Notes under the pieces: generated by a model
Told to the model about the DNA's origin: nothing
Seen by the model: the letters and a program-made list of their open reading frames with translations, nothing else
The model's database searches: none
Shown here: in pieces, positions 8,297-17,108 of the stretch
Layout: the number at the start of each line of letters is the position of its first letter
Numbering within the stretch: the first letter of the stretch is position 1
Assembly: GCA_051920445.1 (NCBI GenBank)
Contig: JBPPLN010000001.1
Coordinates: 1,364,001 to 1,428,000 of the forward strand
DNA: 64,000 nt
Direction: 5' to 3'
From: CAG-177 sp003514385
Lineage (GTDB): Bacteria; Bacillota; Clostridia; Oscillospirales; Acutalibacteraceae
Translations under genes and position numbers: made by a program

Positions 8297-8764
8297 ATGT
8301 TCAGAAAAATGAGGCGCACTGAGCGCGAATTGCCCGAGAGGCAGGCAAAAGAAATACTCGAAAACGGCTCTTACGGTGTGCTCGCCCTCGCGGGCGACGG
8401 CGGCTATCCTTATGCCGTGCCGCTCAACTATGTCTATGACGGCGAGAGAATATATTTCCACTGCGCCGCCGAGGGTCATAAAATCGACGCCATAGTGCGG
8501 GACAACAAATGCTCGTTCTGCGTCGTCGAAAACGGCGGAGTGATCGAAGACCGCTTCACCACAAAATATCGGAGCGCTATAGCTTTCGGAAAAATATACG
8601 AAGAGACCGACGGCGAGCGCAGGGAGAATGCTTTTCGCCTGATGATGCGGTCGCTGACTCCGTCGGTAACAAATGAAAAGCGCGAGGAAATGTCGCACTG
8701 CCAAAAAGCGCGTATTCTCGCAATGGATATAGAATATTTGAGCGGCAAGGGTGCGAATCAGTAA
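8297..8764 (+). CDS. Pyridoxamine 5'-phosphate oxidase-like flavoprotein (NimA-related)
   Basis: 155 residues. The pattern MRR.ER.L...A.EIL..GSYGVLA and YPYAVPLNYVYDGERIYFHC matches the split-barrel flavin-binding family that includes the nitroimidazole reductase NimA. HKIDAIVRDNKCSFCVVE continues the barrel. It probably binds FMN and reduces a small-molecule or nitro compound; resistance to 5-nitroimidazoles is possible for the family but not shown. A short gap separates it from the next gene on the same strand. Confidence 0.85.
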   Translation: MFRKMRRTERELPERQAKEILENGSYGVLALAGDGGYPYAVPLNYVYDGERIYFHCAAEGHKIDAIVRDNKCSFCVVENGGVIEDRFTTKYRSAIAFGKIYEETDGERRENAFRLMMRSLTPSVTNEKREEMSHCQKARILAMDIEYLSGKGANQ

Positions 8765-8797
8765 GATACAATCTGCCGTCAATGAGGGGTTAAATCA

Positions 8798-9442
8798 ATG
8801 AAAAAGAAAAATATAATCTGGCTGTGCGCCAATATAGCGGTGTTTGCGCTGTTCGCGTTCTTCCACAGCGTGAAATTCGTCGCGGCGGCAGCGGTCGTCT
8901 ATTCCGCGGCGAGCATAGGACTCTTGACATTCGATATGTGCCGCGGACGCACGGAGAGCATCTGGTGCGCGCCGATGGTACCGGTGGCACTCATGATTTT
9001 TGAGACCGAGATAAACAACGCCATCGACTCATTCGGTCCGATGCTCTGCGTGAGCGTTACTATCGCGATGGTGCTGACTATAGCCGCCTATATGATATGC
9101 AAAAAGAAGTTCGCGGGCTTTTCCGTCGGCGGAGTGAAGCAGGCGCTGTTCATTCTGCTCGCCGCGCTGTCTATAATGGGCTGCGCCATGACGCTCAACA
9201 ACACGTTCACCCGCGGCGTACATAATGTAAACACAGTTGTTATCGAGACGGACGACGATATTCGAACCGCGTTTTACGACGGTCCGCACAGAATCCGCGT
9301 AACCCCGTGGAAAGGCGCGGGAGTCGATGCGTGGATCGACCTGCCCAAGGAGCGCTGCGGCAAAGTCGAAGTCGGCGATTCAATTGAGGTCAAGGTCGAA
9401 ACGGGACTTTTCGGCGTGCGCATCTGCTCGCTGACCGAATAA
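8798..9442 (+). CDS. Membrane protein of unknown function
   Basis: 214 residues. Four hydrophobic helices occupy about residues 5-20, 28-45, 75-98 and 112-130. They are followed by a soluble C-terminal domain of about 75 residues rich in beta-type sequence (IRVTPWKGAGVDAWIDLPKE). I recognise no family. It ends 12 bases before rsmA, so the two may be co-transcribed. Confidence 0.7.
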   Translation: MKKKNIIWLCANIAVFALFAFFHSVKFVAAAAVVYSAASIGLLTFDMCRGRTESIWCAPMVPVALMIFETEINNAIDSFGPMLCVSVTIAMVLTIAAYMICKKKFAGFSVGGVKQALFILLAALSIMGCAMTLNNTFTRGVHNVNTVVIETDDDIRTAFYDGPHRIRVTPWKGAGVDAWIDLPKERCGKVEVGDSIEVKVETGLFGVRICSLTE

Positions 9443-9454
9443 CAAGGAGATAAT

Positions 9455-10318
9455 ATGCAGGATCTTTCAAATATCAATACTATAAAAGAAATACTCTCGG
9501 CTCACGGATTCACTTTTTCGAAGTCGCTCGGTCAGAACTTTCTGATAAATCCGACCGTCTGCCCGCGCATGGCGGAGGCCTGCGGCGCGGACGAAAACAC
9601 CGGCGTTATCGAGATAGGCGCGGGAATCGGCGTGCTGACTGCGGAGCTTGCAAAGAGGGCGAAAAAAGTCGTCTCGCTTGAGCTCGACACGCGCCTTATA
9701 CCCGTTCTCGCGGGCACGCTCGAAGATTTCGATAATGTCGAAGTGCTCAATGCAGATGTACTCAAGACCGATCTGCACGAGCTCATCGCAAGCCGTTTTA
9801 ACGGGATGCGCGTCGTAGTCTGCGCGAATTTGCCGTATTACATCACGTCGCCAGTTATCATGTACCTGCTCGAGAGCCGCATTCCGATAGATGCGGTGAC
9901 GGTCATGGTGCAAAAAGAGGCGGCGGCGAGACTCTGCGCCCCGGTCGGCAGCAGGGACGCGGGCGCCGTAACAGTAGCGGTCAACTACTATGCCGACGCG
10001 AAGAAGCTCTTCGATGTCTCGGCAGGCTCGTTCATGCCCGCTCCCAAAGTGGACAGCAGCGTTATCAGGCTAGATATCAGACCCGACCCGCCCGTTGAAA
10101 TATCGGACGAGAAATTCTTCTTCCGCGTAGTCAAGGCGGCGTTCGGCCAGCGCAGAAAGACCGCATCGAACTCGCTGAGCGCGGGACTCGGCATCCCGAA
10201 AGACAAGATAAACGCAGCTATAGAAGCGGCGGAACTGCCCGCGAGCGTCAGGGCGGAGAGCCTCGGCATGGAAAATCTGGCGCGCCTGAGCGAATGCATC
10301 GCGGCTCAGTGCAGATAA
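9455..10318 (+). CDS. rsmA: 16S rRNA dimethyladenosine transferase RsmA (KsgA)
   Basis: 287 residues. The family N-terminus (FSKSLGQNFLI) and SAM-binding motif VIEIGAGIGVLTAELA are present, as is the catalytic motif IV NLPYYITSPV. The C-terminal domain (VDSSVIRLDI, FGQRRKTASNSL) is typical. It dimethylates two adjacent adenosines in the 3' helix 45 loop of 16S rRNA during 30S assembly. An AAGGAG site lies just upstream. Confidence 0.96.
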   Translation: MQDLSNINTIKEILSAHGFTFSKSLGQNFLINPTVCPRMAEACGADENTGVIEIGAGIGVLTAELAKRAKKVVSLELDTRLIPVLAGTLEDFDNVEVLNADVLKTDLHELIASRFNGMRVVVCANLPYYITSPVIMYLLESRIPIDAVTVMVQKEAAARLCAPVGSRDAGAVTVAVNYYADAKKLFDVSAGSFMPAPKVDSSVIRLDIRPDPPVEISDEKFFFRVVKAAFGQRRKTASNSLSAGLGIPKDKINAAIEAAELPASVRAESLGMENLARLSECIAAQCR

Positions 10319-10338
10319 CAGATAAACGAGGGATTTCT

Positions 10339-10623
10339 ATGCTATTGCTCTTAGTAAAATACACGGCAAAGCCCGGCGGCGGAGAAAAATTCGTCAGAGA
10401 AATAACAGATTCCGGGATTCTCAATACCGTCCGCGCCGAAGACGGCTGCGAGGGCTACGACTACTACTTCTCGGCGGAAAACCCGGACACAGTACTGCTC
10501 GTTGAAAAATGGGCTTCGGCAAAACAGCAGGAAGCGCATCTTCAAACAGCGCACATGGCAGAGCTGATGAAGATAAAAGAGAAATATATCTCGGGCACTT
10601 CGGTAGAAAAGACAGTTTTATAA
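10339..10623 (+). CDS. Antibiotic biosynthesis monooxygenase (ABM) domain protein
   Basis: 94 residues from ATG 10339 behind GAGGG; the in-frame opening at 10294 lies inside rsmA. The single ferredoxin-like ABM domain is recognisable from LLLVKYTAKPGGGEKFVREI, GCEGYDYYFSAENPDTVLLV and EKWASAKQQEAHLQTAHM. These small dimeric proteins are quinol or heme-related monooxygenases of often unknown substrate. It follows rsmA by 20 bases and ends in a strong terminator. Confidence 0.85.
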   Translation: MLLLLVKYTAKPGGGEKFVREITDSGILNTVRAEDGCEGYDYYFSAENPDTVLLVEKWASAKQQEAHLQTAHMAELMKIKEKYISGTSVEKTVL

Positions 10624-10631
10624 AAAACATC

Positions 10632-10658
10632 AAGGCATCCGCTAATAACGGATGCCTT
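10632..10658 (+). terminator. Bidirectional terminator between the ABM gene and the Ca2+ ATPase
   Basis: Ten-base perfect arms AAGGCATCCG and CGGATGCCTT with a 7-base loop. T-rich tracts lie on both sides, so it can serve both converging genes. Confidence 0.88.
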
Positions 10659-10690
10659 TGTTTGTTGATGGGGCGTGGGGTTTCTGCAAA

Positions 10691-13306
10691 TCATTCCGTC
10701 TCTCTTTTTCCTCCAACCGCTTTGCCGAGTTCGGAAAACGCTATCGGTGCGAGGGCGAGGGCGGCAACGGTCAGCCACTCATATATATTGAGCACGGACA
10801 CGTCGAACAGCACACGCAGCGGCGGGACGGTCATAACAATGAGCTGGAGCGCGGCGCAGAGGGCGGCGCAAATAGTGAGCTTTCTGTTTGAAAAAATACC
10901 GATGCTGAAAACCGAGCGGCGCGAGCGCATGTTGAACGAATGAGCTATCTCGCAGAGGCTCTGCGTCGCAAACGCCATGGTGCGCCCAAGCTCGACGCAG
11001 GAATTTTTGAAAAGCGAGTTGCCCGCGACGAACGCAAACAGACTCAGCGCGCCTATCAACATTCCCTCGAGGGCTATGTCGAGTCCCGTGCGGTCGGCGA
11101 AAAAGCTCTTTGAGCTGTCGCGCGGGGGACGCTGCATGATGCGGCTGTCAAGCCTCTCCGCACCGAGCGCGAGCGCGGGCAGGGAGTCTGTGACGAGGTT
11201 TATCCACAGAAGCTGTATCGGCAGCAGCGGCGCGGGCATGCCGAATAGCGTGGCGGCAAAGACGCAGAGTATCTCGCCGATGTTGCAGCCGAGCAGATAG
11301 TGTATGGCGCGGCGGATGTTGTCATATATTCCGCGCCCCTGGGCGACGGCTTTGACTATTGTCGCGAAATTGTCGTCGGTCAGAATCATGTCGGCGGCGT
11401 TCTGCGCCACCTGCGTGCCGCCCTTGCCCATGGCGCAGCCGATATCGGCGGCCTTTAATGCGGGTGCGTCGTTGACGCCGTCGCCGGTCATGGCAACAAC
11501 CTCGCCGTGGGCTCGCAGAGCCTTGACTATCCGCACTTTGTGTTCGGGCGTCACACGCGCATATACGCGGCAGGAGCGCACGGCGCGTGAGAATTCGTTC
11601 TCACCCATTTTGTCTATCTGCGCGCCCGTTAGACATTCGCCGGAGCGTGAGAGTATGCCGAGTTTTTTCGCCGTGGCGCAGGCGGTGCCCGCGTGGTCGC
11701 CGGTTATCATGACCGGCGTTATTCCCGCGCGGCGGCAGGTTTTGACCGCTTCATATGCCTCTTCGCGCGGCGGATCCTCCATGCCGATGAGCCCGCAGAA
11801 TGTCAGCCCAGTCTCGCTTATTTTCCCCCCGTTTGTCTCGCCCGTGGCGACGGCAATGACTCTCAGCGCCCGCTCGGCAAGAGAGGCATTGAGGCTCAGT
11901 ATTTTTTCGCGCCAAGCCGAAGTCAGAGGGCTTTTTGTTCCGTTTAATATTATGTCGGAACACTTTTTTATCAGCACATCGGGCGCGCCCTTTGCGACCG
12001 TTATTATTTTGTCTCCGTCTTTTATCGCGACGGACATCATCTTTCGCTCGGACGAGAACGGTATTTCATCGGTTCTGGGCTTTTGGCGGTTGAGCTTCGC
12101 TGTATCAGTCCCGGATCGCTCCGCCGCCGCGACTATCGCAGCCTCTGTCGGCTCACCTGATACCTTGCCCTTGCCCTCGTATTTTGCGTCGCAGCAGAGC
12201 GCCGCAAGGGAGAAAAGCTTTTTTGCCTCTTCGCCGGTCAGCTGAATTTCGCCCGACGGCGAGCAGGCGGCAGTGACTGTCATTTTATTTTGTGTCAGCG
12301 TACCTGTCTTATCGGAGCAGATATATGTTGCCGCGCCGAGCGTCTCGACTGCAGGCAGGCGGCGTATGACTGCGTTGCTCTTCGCCATCTTCTGCACTCC
12401 GAGCGAGAGCACAACGGTGACTACCGCGGGCAGTCCCTCGGGGATAGCCGCAACGGCGAGGCTCACCGAGAGCATGAACGCGCTGAGCACGCCCATGCCG
12501 CGCAGGATGCTGAGCACGAATATCAGCGCGCATATCGCCAGCGCGCCGATGCCGAGGACTTTGCCTATCTTCGCGAGCTTTATTTGCAGCGGCGTTGTCG
12601 GTTCGTCTTCTGTGTTCAGAAGATGCGCTATCTTCCCGACCGCCGTATCCATGCCTGTCTGAGTCACGACCGCTCTGGCGTGACCTGCGGTTATGACTGA
12701 AGACGAAAATATCATATTTTTGAGCTCCGCCTGCGGACTGCCGTCCGGAATACGGCAGAGAGCGTCCTTTTCGCACGGCATGGATTCGCCGGTCAGCGCG
12801 CTCTCCTGTGCCGACAGCGAATGCGAAGATATCAGCCGCGCATCTGCGGGGACAAGATCGCCCGCACGGACTTCTATAATATCCCCGCGAACAACTTCCG
12901 ACGCAGGGATTTTTGTCTCTTTTCCGTCTCTTATGACTGCCGCCGTCGGCGCGGACATACTTTTCAGCGCCTCGAGCGAATGCTCTGCGCGCCGCTGCTG
13001 AATGACCCCGACTGCGGCGTTGAGGATAACTATTATCAGTATCATTATCGGGTCGGCGAAGTCGCCGTGCTCCTCGAGAAACGAGGTCGCGAACGACACT
13101 CCGCTCGCTATGAGCAGAACTATCACCGTGAAATCTTTGAACTGCTCGAAAAATTCCGCGATGATACTTTTTTTCTTTTTGCCGCGCAGTATGTTTTCGC
13201 CGTCCTGCCCGAGCCGCTTCTCCGCTTCGCGCGAGCTCAGGCCCCTGTCAACGCTGCTGCCGAGCTTGCCGACCGCATCCGCGGCGCTCATCGAATACCA
13301 GTCCAT
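10691..13306 (-). CDS. P-type Ca2+-transporting ATPase (P2A family)
   Basis: 871 residues, normal for SERCA/PMR1-like pumps. All core motifs are present: actuator TGES, phosphorylation motif DKTGTLTQNKMT, nucleotide-binding KGAPDVL and hinge TGDGVNDAPALK. Membrane helix 4 carries IPEGLPAVV and helix 6 LLWINLVTDSLPALALG, whose PEGL and N..TD residues form a Ca2+ site. It exports Ca2+ (perhaps Mn2+) across the cytoplasmic membrane using ATP. It is monocistronic, convergent with the ABM gene and divergent from the ABC exporter. Confidence 0.94.
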   Translation of the reverse strand: MDWYSMSAADAVGKLGSSVDRGLSSREAEKRLGQDGENILRGKKKKSIIAEFFEQFKDFTVIVLLIASGVSFATSFLEEHGDFADPIMILIIVILNAAVGVIQQRRAEHSLEALKSMSAPTAAVIRDGKETKIPASEVVRGDIIEVRAGDLVPADARLISSHSLSAQESALTGESMPCEKDALCRIPDGSPQAELKNMIFSSSVITAGHARAVVTQTGMDTAVGKIAHLLNTEDEPTTPLQIKLAKIGKVLGIGALAICALIFVLSILRGMGVLSAFMLSVSLAVAAIPEGLPAVVTVVLSLGVQKMAKSNAVIRRLPAVETLGAATYICSDKTGTLTQNKMTVTAACSPSGEIQLTGEEAKKLFSLAALCCDAKYEGKGKVSGEPTEAAIVAAAERSGTDTAKLNRQKPRTDEIPFSSERKMMSVAIKDGDKIITVAKGAPDVLIKKCSDIILNGTKSPLTSAWREKILSLNASLAERALRVIAVATGETNGGKISETGLTFCGLIGMEDPPREEAYEAVKTCRRAGITPVMITGDHAGTACATAKKLGILSRSGECLTGAQIDKMGENEFSRAVRSCRVYARVTPEHKVRIVKALRAHGEVVAMTGDGVNDAPALKAADIGCAMGKGGTQVAQNAADMILTDDNFATIVKAVAQGRGIYDNIRRAIHYLLGCNIGEILCVFAATLFGMPAPLLPIQLLWINLVTDSLPALALGAERLDSRIMQRPPRDSSKSFFADRTGLDIALEGMLIGALSLFAFVAGNSLFKNSCVELGRTMAFATQSLCEIAHSFNMRSRRSVFSIGIFSNRKLTICAALCAALQLIVMTVPPLRVLFDVSVLNIYEWLTVAALALAPIAFSELGKAVGGKRETE

Positions 13307-13376
13307 ATTTTCTCCCCCTTTTTATTGAGTCCGTGCAATATATATTCAATTTATCGCCGAAAGTTTACCAAAGTTA

Positions 13377-13405
13377 TTGAACCGTTCACATTTCGATGAT
13401 AAAAT
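13377..13405 (+). promoter_or_regulatory. Promoter of the heterodimeric ABC exporter operon
   Basis: TTGAAC at 13377-13382 and TAAAAT at 13400-13405 are 17 bases apart, and a TG at 13397-13398 gives an extended -10. The predicted start is near 13412, before the ribosome site at 13436-13440. This supports the GTG 13452 start of the first ABC gene over the longer frame. Confidence 0.75.
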
Positions 13406-13451
13406 AAATTGTAATTATGTCTTTTTTCGACAGACGGAGGTATACCGACCC

Positions 13452-15209
13452 GTGACGAAGATAGTTAAATTTCTAAAGCCATATATGGGAGCTACCGTGG
13501 CGGCGCTGTTTTTCTCGCTGTTCAACAATCTTATGCAGCTGATTCTTCCCGCGATGATGGCTCTGATGATAAACACCGGCATCGGCGACGGGCGCATGGG
13601 CACTGTTCAGCTCATCGGCGGCGTTATGGCGGTGCTCTCCGCTATCGCGATAGGCGCGGCAATCGCGGGCAGCTACTATTCTTCAAAGGTCTCCGCCTGC
13701 TTCGGTCTGTCGCTTCGCCGCGCGCTGTTCGTCAAGGTCGAGTCGCTGAGCCAGTGCGATATTGATAAAATAGGCACGCCCTCGCTGATAACGAGAACGA
13801 CAAACGACATCCGCCAGATTCAAGACATGATCCTGATGATGATCCGCATTATTATCAGCGCGCCGATAGTCATGGTCGGCGGCGCGTTCATGGCGTTCAC
13901 GCTGAATAAGAGGCTCTCGACCGTCATGTTCATCGCTATTCCGATAATCTTGGTTATCGCGCTCGTCGTCGCAAAGCAGGTTCTGCCGATGTTCGACAAG
14001 GCGCAGAAAAAGACCGATAGGCTCAATCTGATCCTGCGCGAAAAACTCAGCGGAATCAGAGTTATCCGCGCGTTCAACCGCTCGGAATATGAGGACGAGA
14101 AGTTCAGAAAGGCGAACTACGACCTGACCGGACTCATGCTCAAGATAAACCGTATTTTCGCGTTTCTCATTCCGCTCGCAACGCTTCTTTGCTATGTCAT
14201 AGTCGCCATTCTCCTCAAGATGGCGGCGGATCAGATAGACGCGCTCGACGCCGTCGCGGACAGCGTGCAGATAGCGAACACCGTCGGCGATCTGCAGGCG
14301 TTCATGGTCTATATGATAATGATAATCTACGCGGTCTCCATGGCGGCGTCGCTGTTCGTGATGCTCCCGAAAGCGGAGATATCCGCAAAGAGAATCAACG
14401 AGGTTCTCGACCTCGTCCCGATGATAAAAGAGACCGAGCATCCGATAACCCCCGACGCAGACCGCCGCAGCGAGCTTGAGTTCGACTGCGTGAGCTTTAG
14501 CTATCCGGGTGCCGATTCGCCGATACTTTCGCGCATATCTTTCAAGACCATGCCCGGCGAGACCACCGCCGTTATCGGCTCGACAGGCTCGGGCAAATCG
14601 ACTCTCGTCAATCTTATCCCCCGATTCTACGATGTCTCTGGCGGCAGGATACTCATTGACGGCGTGGATATAAAGAATATGTCGATGCGCACCCTCCACG
14701 AGAAAATAGGCTTCATCCCGCAGAGCGCGTTCCTGTTCAGCGGCACCGTCGCCGACAACCTGCGCATGGGCAAGCCCGACGCGACCGAAGAGGAGATGTG
14801 GGAGGCGCTCGAAACCGCGCAGGCGGCAGATTTTGTCAGAGCCATGCCCGACGGACTCGACAGCGAGCTCTCGCAAAACGGCAAGAATCTTTCCGGCGGT
14901 CAGCGCCAGCGCCTCGCGATAGCGCGCGTGCTGATAAGAAAGGCTGAGATATATGTTTTTGACGACAGCTTCTCGGCTCTCGATTTCTCGACCGACGCCA
15001 AACTCCGCAGGGCTCTGCGCGAGAGGATGCCGAATATAACAAAGATAATCGTCGCCCAGCGCGTCGGAACGATAATCGACGCGAGCCGTATAATCGTGCT
15101 CGACGAGGGCAAAGTGGCGGGCATCGGTACTCACCGCGAGCTGCTTGAAAATTGTACGGTCTATCGCGAAATTGCCCAATCCCAGCTTTCAAAGGAGGAA
15201 CTCGCATGA
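13452..15209 (+). CDS. ABC exporter half-transporter A (degenerate catalytic site)
   Basis: 585 residues from GTG 13452, preceded by GGAGG. Six membrane helices fill the first 300 residues. The ATPase domain has Walker A GSTGSGKST, Q-loop FIPQSAF and a canonical signature LSGGQRQRLAIAR. After Walker B, the catalytic glutamate is replaced by aspartate (YVFDDSFSALD), and the H-loop position reads VAQRVGTI rather than with histidine. This is the pattern of the inactive-site partner in heterodimeric exporters such as BmrC of BmrCD. It overlaps the next gene by 4 bases. Likely substrates are lipophilic drugs or lipids. Confidence 0.92.
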   Translation: MTKIVKFLKPYMGATVAALFFSLFNNLMQLILPAMMALMINTGIGDGRMGTVQLIGGVMAVLSAIAIGAAIAGSYYSSKVSACFGLSLRRALFVKVESLSQCDIDKIGTPSLITRTTNDIRQIQDMILMMIRIIISAPIVMVGGAFMAFTLNKRLSTVMFIAIPIILVIALVVAKQVLPMFDKAQKKTDRLNLILREKLSGIRVIRAFNRSEYEDEKFRKANYDLTGLMLKINRIFAFLIPLATLLCYVIVAILLKMAADQIDALDAVADSVQIANTVGDLQAFMVYMIMIIYAVSMAASLFVMLPKAEISAKRINEVLDLVPMIKETEHPITPDADRRSELEFDCVSFSYPGADSPILSRISFKTMPGETTAVIGSTGSGKSTLVNLIPRFYDVSGGRILIDGVDIKNMSMRTLHEKIGFIPQSAFLFSGTVADNLRMGKPDATEEEMWEALETAQAADFVRAMPDGLDSELSQNGKNLSGGQRQRLAIARVLIRKAEIYVFDDSFSALDFSTDAKLRRALRERMPNITKIIVAQRVGTIIDASRIIVLDEGKVAGIGTHRELLENCTVYREIAQSQLSKEELA

Positions 15210-17059
15210 GCAGAAGATCACCTCTGAAGAGAAAGCGCACCTCTCAATCGAGAAAAAAATACAGCGGATATTCCGACGGAAACCGCCGTCCCGGCGAGAA
15301 GCCGAAGAATCTCAAAGAGACTGTCTCGCGATTCGTGCCGCTCTTAAAGCCGTTTGTCCCCGGCATGATTGTCGTGCTCATAGCGGGCGTTATCGGCACG
15401 GTGCTGACCGTCACGGGACCGATGTTCCTCGGCGACATAGTCGACGCGATAAAAGAGCAGGCGGATATAAAGCTCGCGGGCGGCGAGATAAACTTTTCAA
15501 AGATACAGAAAATACTGCTGACCATTCTCGGCATCTACGGTCTGAGCGCGGTGCTCAGCTATGTTCAGCACTACATCATGGCGGGCATCACGCAGTCCGT
15601 CGTGCGCGATCTGCGCGACAAAGTCAACGACAAGCTGACCCATCTGCCGCTGAGCTATATCGACTCTCACTCGAAGGGCGATATCCTCAGCAAAATGATG
15701 AATGATATCGACAATATCAGCAACACCCTGCAAAACAATCTCATTCAGATAATCACCTCTGCGGTGAGCTTCATCGGTATGCTTGCGCTGATGTTCTATG
15801 TCAGCTGGCAGTTAACTCTCATCACGCTCTCCGTGCTCCCGCCGAGCCTTCTCGTGATATCGATCATCTCTAAGCGCTCAAAGCGTTATTTCCGCCGCCA
15901 GTGGGACGAGACGGGCAACATAAACGGACACATCGAAGAGATGTACACCGGTCACACGCTTATCAAAGTCTTTGACCACGAGGAACAGGCGATAGACGAG
16001 TTCGATGATATAAACGTAAGCCTCGCAAAAGCCGGATACAAAGCGCAGTTCATCTCCGGCATAATCGGTCCGATATTAAATTTCGTCAGCAACATAGCCT
16101 ATGTGCTCATCTGCGTCATAGGCGGCGTGTATGTCATAAAGGGCACTTTCTCTCTCGGCGACATAACAACTTTCTTCACCTATTCAAAGCTCTTCATGCA
16201 GCCGCTCGTCAGCATCGGCAACATTGCGAACAACCTTCAGTCCTCGCTCGCGAGTGCGGAGCGCGTGTTCAACCTGCTCGATGAGCCCGACGAGTGCGCC
16301 GACTGCTACGACACTAGGATCGAAGAGCCCAAGGGCGAGGTCGAATTCAAAGATGTCAGCTTCAGCTACACTCCCGAAGTGCCGCTTATCGAAAACATGA
16401 ATCTGAAAGTCGAACCGGGTCAGCTCGTCGCGATAGTCGGACCGACGGGAGCGGGCAAGACGACATTCGTGAACCTGCTCATGCGCTTCTACGATGTGAA
16501 CAAGGGCGAGATTCTTCTCGACGGGTACGACATACGCTCAATGCCGCGTGAAAATCTGCGCAGTGTATTCGGCATGGTTCTCCAGGACACATGGCTGTTC
16601 GAGGGCACGATAATGGAGAATATAGCCTACGGCCGAAAGGGCTGCTCACGCGAAGAGGTCATTGACGCGGCAAAGGCGGCAAGGGTCCACCACTTCATCA
16701 GCACACTGCCCGACGGCTACGAGACGATGCTCGAAGAGAACGGCGAGAACATCTCGCAGGGTCAGCGCCAGCTTTTGACAATAGCCCGCGCCATCCTCGC
16801 GAACCCGTCGGTGCTCATCCTCGACGAGGCGACAAGCTCCGTTGACACGCGCACAGAAGTGCATATTCAAAAAGCGATGAACGCGTTGATGAACGGCAGA
16901 ACGAGCTTCGTTATCGCGCACAGGCTCTCGACCATCCGCGACGCCGATGTTATCTTGGTCATGAACAACGGCACAATAGTCGAACAGGGCACGCACGAAC
17001 AGCTGCTCGCGCAGAACGGCTTCTACAGAGAGCTCTACGCCAGCCAGTTCGGAGTGTAA
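15206..17059 (+). CDS. ABC exporter half-transporter B (consensus catalytic glutamate)
   Basis: 617 residues from ATG 15206 behind AAAGGAGG. A basic N-terminal extension of about 50 residues precedes six membrane helices. The ATPase domain has Walker A GPTGAGKTT, Walker B with catalytic glutamate LILDEATSSVD, and the H-loop VIAHRLSTI, but a non-canonical signature ISQGQRQLLTIAR. Together with half A, one of the two composite ATP sites is consensus and the other degenerate, as in BmrCD/TM287-288 exporters. Translationally coupled to half A. Confidence 0.93.
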   Translation: MSRRSPLKRKRTSQSRKKYSGYSDGNRRPGEKPKNLKETVSRFVPLLKPFVPGMIVVLIAGVIGTVLTVTGPMFLGDIVDAIKEQADIKLAGGEINFSKIQKILLTILGIYGLSAVLSYVQHYIMAGITQSVVRDLRDKVNDKLTHLPLSYIDSHSKGDILSKMMNDIDNISNTLQNNLIQIITSAVSFIGMLALMFYVSWQLTLITLSVLPPSLLVISIISKRSKRYFRRQWDETGNINGHIEEMYTGHTLIKVFDHEEQAIDEFDDINVSLAKAGYKAQFISGIIGPILNFVSNIAYVLICVIGGVYVIKGTFSLGDITTFFTYSKLFMQPLVSIGNIANNLQSSLASAERVFNLLDEPDECADCYDTRIEEPKGEVEFKDVSFSYTPEVPLIENMNLKVEPGQLVAIVGPTGAGKTTFVNLLMRFYDVNKGEILLDGYDIRSMPRENLRSVFGMVLQDTWLFEGTIMENIAYGRKGCSREEVIDAAKAARVHHFISTLPDGYETMLEENGENISQGQRQLLTIARAILANPSVLILDEATSSVDTRTEVHIQKAMNALMNGRTSFVIAHRLSTIRDADVILVMNNGTIVEQGTHEQLLAQNGFYRELYASQFGV

Positions 17060-17072
17060 AATATAAAAAATT

Positions 17073-17108
17073 ATCCGCTGTATCAAATAATTGATACGGC
17101 GGATTTTT
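17073..17108 (+). terminator. Bidirectional terminator between ABC operon and cca
   Basis: Fourteen-base arms ATCCGCTGTATCAA and TTGATACGGCGGAT pair with one G-U wobble around a 4-base loop. The flanks are T-rich in both directions. Confidence 0.9.

Noticed and set aside
13683..15179. Long minus-strand open frame (about 500 codons) inside the first ABC half-transporter
   Set aside because: It is the exact shadow of a gene with all ABC motifs, has no ribosome site, and its product is rich in His, Arg and Asp with no recognisable domain.
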